From contig DKBD01000101.1 in the NCBI GenBank assembly GCA_002451055.1, positions 1 through 5,562 of the forward strand: a stretch of DNA of 5,562 bases, given 5' to 3'. The translations under genes and the position numbers were made by a program. This document shows positions 1-5,562 of the stretch, piece by piece; position 1 is the stretch's first letter, and each line of letters opens with the position of its first letter. This DNA comes from Nitrospira sp. UBA6909. Lineage in GTDB: Bacteria > Nitrospirota > Nitrospiria > Nitrospirales > Nitrospiraceae. Below the pieces are notes generated by a model. It had not been told where the DNA came from, did no database searches, and worked only from the letters and a program-made list of their open reading frames with translations.

Positions 1-13
1 GCCTTCTCCTCAT
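1..13 (-). CDS. Possible 5' end of a divergent gene (first 4 codons only)
   Basis: On the minus strand an ATG at 13-11 is followed by AGG AGA AGG, reading Met-Arg-Arg-Arg, before the window ends. It is proposed as a start because the sequence just upstream on that strand is AGAAGGAGG (28-20), a near-perfect Shine-Dalgarno sequence, six bases before the ATG. Only four codons are visible, so no function can be given; a basic N-terminus fits a signal peptide, a membrane protein or many cytoplasmic proteins. The first codons are themselves purine-rich (GAGGAGAAGG), so they could instead act as the ribosome site for a start lying beyond the left edge. If real, the gene is divergent from the operon at 562 onward, and the region between is a two-way control region. 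Confidence 0.42.
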
Positions 14-19
14 TATGCG

Positions 20-28
20 CCTCCTTCT
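20..28 (-). promoter_or_regulatory. Strong Shine-Dalgarno sequence for the divergent gene
   Basis: The minus-strand sequence AGAAGGAGG matches the 16S rRNA 3' end almost perfectly and lies six bases before an ATG (13-11). It is much stronger than the ribosome sites of the four plus-strand genes, which are weak or absent. This is the main reason to infer a gene leaving the window to the left. Confidence 0.5.
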
Positions 29-41
29 GTACTGGGTTGTG

Positions 42-59
42 ATTGGTTAGCGAACCGAT
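42..59. repeat. Inverted repeat, 7-base arms with one mismatch, before the divergent start
   Basis: ATTGGTT (42-48) faces AACCGAT (53-59) across a 4-base centre, AGCG. Six of the seven pairs are perfect and the odd one is T opposite G. It lies about 30 bases ahead of the possible minus-strand ATG, between a TTGACA-like hexamer (64-59, minus strand) and the Shine-Dalgarno sequence, where a repressor site or leader hairpin would be expected. Chance occurrence cannot be excluded. Confidence 0.3.
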
Positions 60-121
60 GTCAAGGTTTGCAATCACACGCGGCCACAATAGGGCACATC
101 TTCAGCGCGCGAAGCCCACAA

Positions 122-137
122 CCATCGGCAACGATGG
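122..137. repeat. Perfect 6-bp hairpin with GCAA tetraloop
   Basis: CCATCG (122-127) and CGATGG (132-137) are perfectly complementary around GCAA. In a plus-strand transcript GCAA is a GNRA-type tetraloop; in a minus-strand transcript the loop is UUGC. The right arm is shared with the next inverted repeat (133-149), so the two hairpins cannot form at once. Confidence 0.35.
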
Positions 138-149
138 CACGCCGCCATC
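133..149. repeat. Perfect 6-bp inverted repeat competing with its left neighbour
   Basis: GATGGC (133-138) and GCCATC (144-149) pair perfectly around a 5-base loop. Allowing one mismatch (132 with 150), the arms extend to 131 and 151. The left arm overlaps the right arm of the 122-137 hairpin, giving two mutually exclusive pairings, as in attenuator-like leaders. Whether either forms in RNA is inference. Confidence 0.33.
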
Positions 150-164
150 ATGTATGGAATACAT
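150..164. repeat. Perfect 15-base dyad, arms 6 / centre 3 / arms 6
   Basis: ATGTAT (150-155), centre GGA, ATACAT (159-164). The arms are perfectly complementary. The shape is typical of a binding site for a dimeric regulator. The dyad at 207-221 has the same 6-3-6 geometry but different bases. It directly abuts the 133-149 inverted repeat. Confidence 0.35.
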
Positions 165-206
165 TGGCTTGAAATAGATTCGGATGCCACAGCTAGCTCG
201 GTCAAG

Positions 207-221
207 TAGGATTCGATCCTA
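207..221. repeat. Perfect 15-base dyad, arms 6 / centre 3 / arms 6
   Basis: TAGGAT (207-212), centre TCG, ATCCTA (216-221). The pairing is perfect and stops at both outer ends. The centre lies 57 bases from that of the 150-164 dyad. GATTCG occurs inside it (210-215) and again at 177-182, 33 bases away. A regulator operator is plausible; no family can be named. Confidence 0.35.
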
Positions 222-411
222 GACCATTCCCTCAAAAAAAGCAACGAATTGAATGCCGCACGCGGAAATCCATATGAACCGCGCGCGCGAAAGATAGCCG
301 CTCCCGCTTGAATATCGAGGACAGACAAGAATCTGACTGAACGTGATCAGCGCCCGCCTACTCGATGGGCTCCGGCACAGCACCTTGCCCATATGGAAAT
401 TGAGTGTATCC

Positions 412-442
412 TTTCATTCTGAAACCGTATCTTTTTTATAGC
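412..442 (+). promoter_or_regulatory. Candidate promoter of the four-gene operon, overlapped by a small dyad
   Basis: This is the most AT-rich patch upstream of the operon. A weak sigma-70-like reading is TTCATT (413-418), an 18-base spacer and TATAGC (437-442), which would leave a leader of roughly 110 bases before the start at 562. TTTCA (412-416) and TGAAA (420-424) form a perfect 5-3-5 dyad over the -35 position, where a repressor or activator could act. The hexamers match consensus poorly, so this is a candidate only. Confidence 0.28.
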
Positions 443-561
443 AAAGGGTTGCATCGCGCAGCGGCCAATCGCCATTGCCCACACGCATGGCTCTTGCACA
501 ACTCCCGCTGACAACCCTAATCGGCCGGATGAACCGGTGATCGCCTAAGTCGAGCAACGTG

Positions 562-948
562 ATGCCAAAACATATCCTGGTGGTAGATGACGATCCGGAT
601 ATCAGGCAAATTCTTCAGGACCGCCTGGAGTCCTACGGCTACCTTGTCGAAACTGCAGCAGATGGACCAGCCGCACTCGAGAAACTGGACAAGCTCACTC
701 CCTGCGGCGTGTTTTTGGACATCCGCATGCCCGGCATGGACGGGATGGAGGTGCTCGGTCGAATCAGAGATCGCCATCGCGCACTCTCGGTCGTTATCGT
801 CACCGCAGCCGGCGCCGGCAAGCATATGATGCCGGCTATCACCGCCGGCGCGCAGGCCTACCTCCTCAAGCCCTTCGACACGCCGCAAGTCCGGCAAATC
901 GCGGAGCGGTGGTTCGGCCAGCCACATGGATCGGACAGCGCACCATGA
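562..948 (+). CDS. Single-domain response regulator (CheY-like receiver)
   Basis: A 128-residue protein consisting of one receiver domain and no output domain. It would accept a phosphoryl group from a histidine kinase and act by protein contact in the cytoplasm. All key residues are present, counting from ATG 562: acidic pocket Asp9-Asp10-Asp11, phosphoacceptor Asp53 in FLDIRMPGMDG, Thr81, Tyr100, and Lys103-Pro104 followed by Phe. The C-terminal tail after about residue 118 is short and unstructured. ATG 562 is preferred over the adjacent GTG 559 because the only ribosome-site-like bases (GAG, 552-554) sit seven bases before it; an in-frame TGA at 538 rules out anything longer. The stop overlaps the next start as ATGA, so the receptor gene is probably coupled to it. 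The kinase at 4033 is the obvious partner. Family assignment is firm; the biological output is unknown. Confidence 0.95.
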   Translation: MPKHILVVDDDPDIRQILQDRLESYGYLVETAADGPAALEKLDKLTPCGVFLDIRMPGMDGMEVLGRIRDRHRALSVVIVTAAGAGKHMMPAITAGAQAYLLKPFDTPQVRQIAERWFGQPHGSDSAP

Positions 949-2951
949 AAACCACCCTTCGCGCGATGAGGGCGTTCGGCCTGCTCGCACTCGTCCTGCT
1001 GACACACCCGCCTCTTATCCTCGCCGGCGCGGAGTCTGTCGAGGATGGCGAAGACTCCGGCGTGTTCTCGTTTCTGAAGGAAGAAACGGTCAGCACCGCG
1101 ATACGCCGAGAACAGCCGATTTCTCAAGCTCCCTCCAACGTGTACGTCATTACCGCTGAAGACATCCGCCAATCAGGCGCGCCTGATGTGCCGACCATTC
1201 TGCGTCGGATTCCCGGCCTCGAAGTCATGCAGGTCACCGGAGCGGATTTCAACGTCAGCGTACGAAGCAACAACCAGTTGTTCGCCAACAAGGTCCTGGT
1301 CTTGATCGACGGCCGCTCCGTGTATATCGATGTACAGGGATTTGTCTTTTGGAAGGGGCTTCCCATCACCCTACCGGAAATCAAACAGATCGAAGTGATC
1401 AAAGGTCCCATCGCCGCGCTGTACGGCTTCAACGCCTTCGATGGTGTGGTGAACATCATCACCAAGTCACCGGAAGAAATGAAGGGCACTTCCTTGCAAA
1501 TGGGAGGAGGCGAGATCGGAACCGTTTCGACGTCGGCTGTTCATGCGGGGGTCGGAGGAAATCTCACATACCGTCTTTCAGGCGGGTACGATCAAAATAA
1601 CCAATGGCGGAACCGCGACGGACTCGCCTTTCGGTCCTATAAATTCAACGGCCAGACCGACTATGCATTGTCGGCCCAATCAAAAGCATCGCTCTCAGGC
1701 GGCCTCGTCTACATGAACCCCCATGACGGCCCAATGGTCGGAGGAGGCAGCAGCATCCTGGCGCCGGCCGTCAAGCTGCCATACGCCAACCTTTCCTATG
1801 AAAATCACGGCTTCTTTCTCCGCGCCTACTGGAACGGGTTTTTCGCTGATACGGTGGCCTCCCCCCATCCTCTCCTGGAAGGATTTATCGCCGTCACGGA
1901 CCCCGTTGGAAACTCGGATCTGAGATTCACAGGCAATACCTATAACCTTGAAGGGCAGCACTCCATGCCAATCGGTGCCTCAGGCCGAATCACCTATGGG
2001 ATCAACTACCGGCACAATACATTTTCCTGCAACTGCATCTCCTCTCTCGGGCATGAACATCGCCTGGGTTCGTACGTGCAAGGCGAATGGGCCCTCTTCC
2101 CTTCGGTCAATGTGATCGGAGGGCTACGATACGATCTTCACTCGCAGATCAATCCGACATACAGCCCGCGCCTCGCCGTCCTCTACACGCCGATCTCCGG
2201 ACATACGCTGCGCGCTCAAGCATCCGTGGCCTACCGGCCTCCGACACTCTTCGAAACGCATGAAGACATGCGCATCACGCCCCTCGTCTCCAATCCGTTC
2301 TTCCCCGTGTCCAACCCGATTCTGGGATCAAGAAATCTTGGGCCGGAAAAGATTCTGTCCTATGAACTCGGCTATCAGGGATGGTTCTATCGCCACCGTG
2401 TTCGGATCAGAGGTGATCTCTTCTTCAATCAGACTTCTGACCTCATCGGCCTTGAATCGACCCCCACCATGGTGCGCACGGTAAACAGCGGGAGAACGCA
2501 GGTCTACGGGGGAGAAGCCGGAGTCGAGTTTCAGGCCGCATCCTGGTTGACCGGATTCATCAATTACTCGTTTCAAGAGATCGAGAAAAACACGACGGGC
2601 CTCGTTCGGCGCGGTGGTCCTCAATCCAAAGTCAACGCCGGCTTGCGTGTTGAATGGGACAACGGCATCAGTGGGGATGTCGTACTGCACTACGTTGGAC
2701 AGGCACAGTACCCTCTCGCCGAATCATTCCTCATCTACCAGCGGTCTCCTGGCGACTGGGCGGACAGCTATACCCTGCTTAACCTACGCGCCGGCTACCG
2801 CTTTTGGGAGCAGGCCACCTCGGCGGGAGACAGGCGGTCGGCTGAGATCGCCGTGTCGGTCTTCAATGCGCTCGACGACGGCCATCGAGAACACCCGCTC
2901 GGTGATCTGATCGGACGGCGTGTGATGGCTTGGTTGACACTCAAACTGTAA
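945..2951 (+). CDS. TonB-dependent outer-membrane receptor
   Basis: A 668-residue outer-membrane protein that would use TonB-ExbB-ExbD energy to import a scarce ligand. A signal peptide spans residues 1-29 (basic MKTTLRAMR, then a Leu-rich core, cleavage near LAGA-E30). A TonB-box-like stretch, EETVSTA, lies at 46-52. The plug domain (about 62-174) contains YVITAEDI, LRRIPGLEV, the hallmark VLVLIDGRSVY (117-127), IEVIKGP (149-155) and GVVNIITK (167-174); a beta-barrel rich in aromatic alternating strands follows to the end. Length is usual for the family. There is no N-terminal STN domain, so FecA-type sigma/anti-sigma signalling is not indicated. The last residue is Leu rather than the common Phe. 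ATG 945 is chosen over the in-frame GTG 909 because it begins the signal peptide and makes an ATGA overlap. The ligand (siderophore, cobalamin, metal complex or other) cannot be told. Confidence 0.94.
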   Translation: MKTTLRAMRAFGLLALVLLTHPPLILAGAESVEDGEDSGVFSFLKEETVSTAIRREQPISQAPSNVYVITAEDIRQSGAPDVPTILRRIPGLEVMQVTGADFNVSVRSNNQLFANKVLVLIDGRSVYIDVQGFVFWKGLPITLPEIKQIEVIKGPIAALYGFNAFDGVVNIITKSPEEMKGTSLQMGGGEIGTVSTSAVHAGVGGNLTYRLSGGYDQNNQWRNRDGLAFRSYKFNGQTDYALSAQSKASLSGGLVYMNPHDGPMVGGGSSILAPAVKLPYANLSYENHGFFLRAYWNGFFADTVASPHPLLEGFIAVTDPVGNSDLRFTGNTYNLEGQHSMPIGASGRITYGINYRHNTFSCNCISSLGHEHRLGSYVQGEWALFPSVNVIGGLRYDLHSQINPTYSPRLAVLYTPISGHTLRAQASVAYRPPTLFETHEDMRITPLVSNPFFPVSNPILGSRNLGPEKILSYELGYQGWFYRHRVRIRGDLFFNQTSDLIGLESTPTMVRTVNSGRTQVYGGEAGVEFQAASWLTGFINYSFQEIEKNTTGLVRRGGPQSKVNAGLRVEWDNGISGDVVLHYVGQAQYPLAESFLIYQRSPGDWADSYTLLNLRAGYRFWEQATSAGDRRSAEIAVSVFNALDDGHREHPLGDLIGRRVMAWLTLKL

Positions 2952-4030
2952 TGGACGGGCACCCAAACACTGACAACGGAGCGTCCATACTTCGCCGGCC
3001 TCAGATCGAGCCCGTCGAACGAAGAACCATGCACGCAGCTCTTTCGACCCCCTTTTCACCGGTGGAGATCTTCCGCAAGCCCAACCATTCCCCTCTTCTC
3101 CACCTGCCGGCCGGGCTAGTCCGAACCCTCCTATCCTGCACGTCGATCATCCTGAACCTTGCCCTCCTGCATGGCCCGCTGCAGGCCCACGAAGTTGTCA
3201 TCCTCAAGTCAGCCAATATCGCTCCCTACAATCAAGCCATCATCGGGTTTAAATCGTCCATGCCGGCTGAAACAACCTTCATCGAATACGATTTGAAGGG
3301 CGACCCCCATGCCGGACGAACGTACGCGAGCAAGATACGCGCCTCCGGTTCCGATCTCGTGCTGGCGGTGGGATCGAAAGCCGCGATCGCGGCGCGACTC
3401 GAAATCTTCGATATCCCTATCGTCTACAGCATGGTCCTGAACCCGTCAAAGTACGACCTCAAAGCTGCCAACATATTCGGCGTTTCGGTCAAACCCGCCA
3501 TCGGACAACAGCTCGGCATACTGCGCACCGTGATGCCGAATTTGAAACGAATCGGTTATCTGTACGATCCTGGCAAAACACCTCCCTTGTCGGCTGAAGC
3601 GACGGCCCAAGCTCGGCATCTCGGCATCACGTTCATCGACCGTCAAGTCAGCGCCGCGGAGCACGTCCCCGGGACATTGCGGGAACTTCTGCCGGCAATT
3701 GACGCGCTGTGGCTCCTATCGGACAGCACGGTATTGACCGAGGAATCCTTCACCTTCCTCTTGCGCGCAGCATTCGACCGGCACGTGCCCGTCATCGGGT
3801 TCGACCCGGAATTCGCCCGCAGAGGCGCCTTGATCAGTTTTTGGGTCGATTCGGCCGACATCGGACGGGAAGCAGCCCATGTCGCGCAAACGATCCTCGC
3901 CGGCGCAACGGAGTCACCGCCCAAAGCAATCAGTCCGAAGCAGCGGATGGCGCTGAATCTCGGAACCGCCGAATATCTCGGCATCACCATCCCAACGACT
4001 GTACAGAGCATGGCCGATGAGGCGTACTGA
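2951..4030 (+). CDS. Periplasmic ABC-type substrate-binding protein (PF04392-like, TrpX/YtmJ-type fold)
   Basis: Resembles the ABC_sub_bind family of two-lobed periplasmic binding proteins. Recognisable pieces in order are HEVVILKSANIAPYNQ at the mature N-terminus, SDLVLAVGSKAA, DIPIVYSMVLNPSKY, IFGVSVKP, PNLKRIGYLYDPGKT, DALWLLSDSTVLT, VPVIGFDPEFARRGALISF and VDSADIGREAA. A hydrophobic segment (LVRTLLSCTSIILNLALL) followed by LQA-HE is the signal peptide with its likely cleavage site. The start is uncertain: ATG 2951 overlaps the receptor stop by one base (TAATG) but gives a 79-residue leader; ATG 3029 gives 53 and GTG 3062 gives 42. I keep 2951 because it matches the tight operon junctions. 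The mature part, about 280 residues, is normal. No permease or ATPase is nearby; the next gene is a sensor kinase, so a ligand-presenting role is possible. The ligand is unknown: family members bind amino acids or other small molecules. Confidence 0.88.
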   Translation: MDGHPNTDNGASILRRPQIEPVERRTMHAALSTPFSPVEIFRKPNHSPLLHLPAGLVRTLLSCTSIILNLALLHGPLQAHEVVILKSANIAPYNQAIIGFKSSMPAETTFIEYDLKGDPHAGRTYASKIRASGSDLVLAVGSKAAIAARLEIFDIPIVYSMVLNPSKYDLKAANIFGVSVKPAIGQQLGILRTVMPNLKRIGYLYDPGKTPPLSAEATAQARHLGITFIDRQVSAAEHVPGTLRELLPAIDALWLLSDSTVLTEESFTFLLRAAFDRHVPVIGFDPEFARRGALISFWVDSADIGREAAHVAQTILAGATESPPKAISPKQRMALNLGTAEYLGITIPTTVQSMADEAY

Positions 4031-4032
4031 GC

Positions 4033-5562
4033 GTGCCCGATATGACTGACCCCCACAAGATCCATCGTGCCCCCGGTTTTGTCGGCCTGAGAACAAAATT
4101 CGTGCTGTTCATCAGCCTGGTCATCATCGCGGTGTGTTCCGGCCTCAGCTCGTACTTTATCCGGCAACAGTCCGACTCAATGACCCGCGCCTTGATCAGC
4201 GCGGGCAGCATCTTGGTGAAAAACCTGGCTCACAACAGCCGGTACGGCCTGGTCGCCAAAGATCTGGTCTTGCTCGAACAACTCATCACCGGCGTGATGG
4301 ACATGGACGAGAGCGTCTATGTCGTCTTCACGGGCCCCGATGGGACACGGCTGGCCGCCAAGAGCAAACGCGACGTGTATCCAGCCCAGGAGATCGCCGA
4401 ATCGTTGCACCGATCCGATATGAGCGACGTGACGATTTCGTCATTCTCCGCGGGCGACGACCGGCACCGCGAGCGGCTGTACGACTTCGCCGTAACGATC
4501 AGACGGGGAACCGACCACCCGGACCCATTCCCCTTGCTGTCCTTCGAATCAGAGGAATCCCAGCCCGCATCCCCCGCAGCGTTGAAACCATCGATCCACA
4601 TCTATGGGACCGTCCAAATTGGGTTGACCGAGGAAAAGATGAATCAGGCGTTGGACCGAATCATCGGCAACGTCGTCCTCATCACGATCGCCGTCATCCT
4701 GAGCGGGATCTTAGCCACTGTGCTGCTGACCCGCCGGATCACCACGCCGCTCAAGAGCCTTGTCTCGGTCGCGAGGCGGGTGGCCAACGGAGATTTGACC
4801 GCCTCGGTCGCGCCCATGACGCGTGACGAGGTGGGACAACTGACGTCGGTCTTCAGTCACATGACCGAATCGTTACGAGACCGAGACCTTGCGGTGCAAC
4901 AAGCCTACCGGAAACTCGAACAGCTCAATCGGACGCTTGAGCAACGGGTCCGCCAGCGGACCAGCGAACTGCAGGCGGCCAATGAAAAACTGAAAGAGCT
5001 GGACCACCTCAAATCGACGTTCGTGTCGGTCGTGTCCCACGAGCTGCGGACGCCGATGACGTCCATCAAGGGTTATGTCGAAAACCTGCTGGACGGCCTG
5101 GCAGGGGCACTCACCGACAAGCAAACTCATTCCCTGGAACGGGTCAAGCACAACATCGACCGACTGACGCGGATGATCAATGAATTGCTGGATCTCTCCA
5201 AGATCGAAGCCGGCCGCCTGGAGTTGAACCTGTCCCCGGTTGCCCTATCAGAAATAGCAGAAGAAATCGTGGAGAGCTACCAGACGGCTGCGCGTGCGAA
5301 GTCCATTGTCCTTCAAGTGATTCCCCACCCTGACTTACCCATGGTGATGGGAGACCCGGACAAGCTCAACCGGATCCTGATCAATTTAGTTCATAACGCC
5401 ATCAAGTTCACGCCGCAGGGAGGAGAGATCTGCGTCGAAGCGCAGATGCGCGGTCACGGCCACGTCGAAATGGCCGTGACCGACAGCGGAAAGGGAATTC
5501 CTCCGCATGAGCTCAACAAGGTCTTCGACAAATTCTATTGGAGCGACTCCGCCCCCGTCGAA
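4033..5562 (+). CDS. Sensor histidine kinase with periplasmic domain and HAMP (3' end cut by window)
   Basis: The frame is open for 510 codons to the window edge. Counting from GTG 4033: TM1 about 23-42; periplasmic sensor about 43-209, of Cache/CHASE8-like style (ILVKNLAHNSRYGLVAKD, then VYVVFTGPDGTRLAA); TM2 about 210-232; HAMP 233-285 with Pro239 and DEVGQL; a coiled coil about 288-330; HisKA with the phosphoryl-accepting His336 in VSHELRTP; and HATPase with Asn451 and Asn455 (N box), DSGKGIP at 484-490 (G1) and FDKF at 498-501. The G2 box and anything after it lie outside, so a hybrid receiver cannot be excluded. A Pro/Ser/Glu-rich loop (about 160-187) interrupts the sensor domain. GTG 4033 is two bases after the previous stop and ten after GAGG (4019-4022); ATG 4042 is the alternative. 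It probably senses a periplasmic ligand and phosphorylates the receiver encoded at 562. Confidence 0.95.
   Translation, partial: MPDMTDPHKIHRAPGFVGLRTKFVLFISLVIIAVCSGLSSYFIRQQSDSMTRALISAGSILVKNLAHNSRYGLVAKDLVLLEQLITGVMDMDESVYVVFTGPDGTRLAAKSKRDVYPAQEIAESLHRSDMSDVTISSFSAGDDRHRERLYDFAVTIRRGTDHPDPFPLLSFESEESQPASPAALKPSIHIYGTVQIGLTEEKMNQALDRIIGNVVLITIAVILSGILATVLLTRRITTPLKSLVSVARRVANGDLTASVAPMTRDEVGQLTSVFSHMTESLRDRDLAVQQAYRKLEQLNRTLEQRVRQRTSELQAANEKLKELDHLKSTFVSVVSHELRTPMTSIKGYVENLLDGLAGALTDKQTHSLERVKHNIDRLTRMINELLDLSKIEAGRLELNLSPVALSEIAEEIVESYQTAARAKSIVLQVIPHPDLPMVMGDPDKLNRILINLVHNAIKFTPQGGEICVEAQMRGHGHVEMAVTDSGKGIPPHELNKVFDKFYWSDSAPVE

Larger units (their letters stand above)
14..561. other. Long intergenic region, probably a divergent control region
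   Basis: I find no convincing gene here. The longest open frames, a minus-strand one at 74-328 and a plus-strand one of 39 codons at 58-177, have no ribosome site, no recognisable protein motif and irregular composition. The region does hold an unusual number of short perfect or near-perfect inverted repeats, listed separately, and an AT-rich patch near 394-445. There is no tRNA, no CRISPR-like repeat and no obvious rho-independent terminator. The layout fits an upstream control region for the operon at 562 and perhaps for a gene transcribed to the left. Confidence 0.6.

Noticed and set aside
3..50. Plus-strand hydrophobic tail (LLLIMRLLLYWVVIG, then TAG) as the end of an upstream gene
   Set aside because: Sixteen open codons are expected by chance, and the Leu run comes from the reverse complement of the purine-rich ribosome-site sequence. 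It stays possible but is weaker than the minus-strand reading.
36..64. Sigma-70 promoter on the minus strand using TTGACA (64-59)
   Set aside because: The -35 hexamer is perfect, but 16-18 bases downstream there is no acceptable -10 (CACAAC at 17).
58..177. Plus-strand 39-codon open frame
   Set aside because: No Shine-Dalgarno sequence and no recognised similarity; it overlaps the hairpin cluster.
225..245. Run of A (233-239) as a minus-strand terminator U-tract
   Set aside because: No stable GC-rich stem precedes it on the minus strand.
74..328. Minus-strand open frame of 84 codons in the intergenic region
   Set aside because: No ribosome site, no recognisable motif, mixed composition and many inverted repeats inside; it looks non-coding.
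371..390. Sigma-54-like promoter: GGCAC and TTGC at about 374-388
   Set aside because: The GG and GC elements are 11 bases apart instead of the strict 10, and the first T of TGGCAC is missing.
517..1005. Long minus-strand frame opposite the response regulator (also those opposite 3643-4167 and 1124-1489)
   Set aside because: These are shadows of strongly recognised plus-strand genes in GC-rich DNA, with no domain sense of their own.
3130..3145. Lipobox (LLSC) making the binding protein a lipoprotein
   Set aside because: An Arg sits five residues before the Cys and most of the hydrophobic core comes after it; the LQA-HE signal-peptidase I site fits better.
4134..4826. Plus-strand 230-codon frame inside the kinase gene
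   Set aside because: It is Arg/Pro-rich out-of-frame reading of the kinase; the kinase frame carries TM, HAMP and HisKA motifs across the same bases.

Overview
The window (about 5.6 kb, moderately GC-rich) looks like chromosomal DNA of a Gram-negative, diderm bacterium: it encodes a TonB-dependent outer-membrane receptor, a secreted substrate-binding protein and a membrane histidine kinase. Protein style and gene content remind me of Nitrospira (phylum Nitrospirota). That is an impression from memory, not a search result.

Layout. Bases 1-13 may hold the first codons of a divergent minus-strand gene that leaves the window on the left; its best support is a near-perfect Shine-Dalgarno sequence at 20-28. 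Bases 14-561 are a long non-coding region unusually rich in short inverted repeats (42-59, 122-137, 133-149, 150-164, 207-221, 412-424), with one AT-rich stretch near 394-445 that is the best promoter candidate for the plus-strand genes. From 562 to the right edge there are four plus-strand genes with almost no space between them: a single-domain response regulator (562-948), a TonB-dependent receptor (945-2951), an ABC-type substrate-binding protein of the PF04392 type (about 2951-4030), and a HAMP sensor histidine kinase (4033 to beyond 5562, cut by the window end). The junctions are ATGA (4-base overlap), TAATG (1-base overlap) and TGA-GC-GTG (2-base gap), so this is very probably one operon with coupled translation.

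How they may work together. The receptor would take a scarce ligand across the outer membrane, the binding protein could hold it in the periplasm, and the kinase has a periplasmic sensor domain of about 165 residues followed by TM2-HAMP-coiled coil-HisKA-HATPase. The stand-alone receiver is the natural phosphoacceptor. No ABC permease or ATPase lies in the window, so the binding protein may serve sensing rather than transport. This receptor/binding-protein/two-component set, transcribed as one unit, is the most interesting feature here. The ligand and output cannot be read from the sequence.
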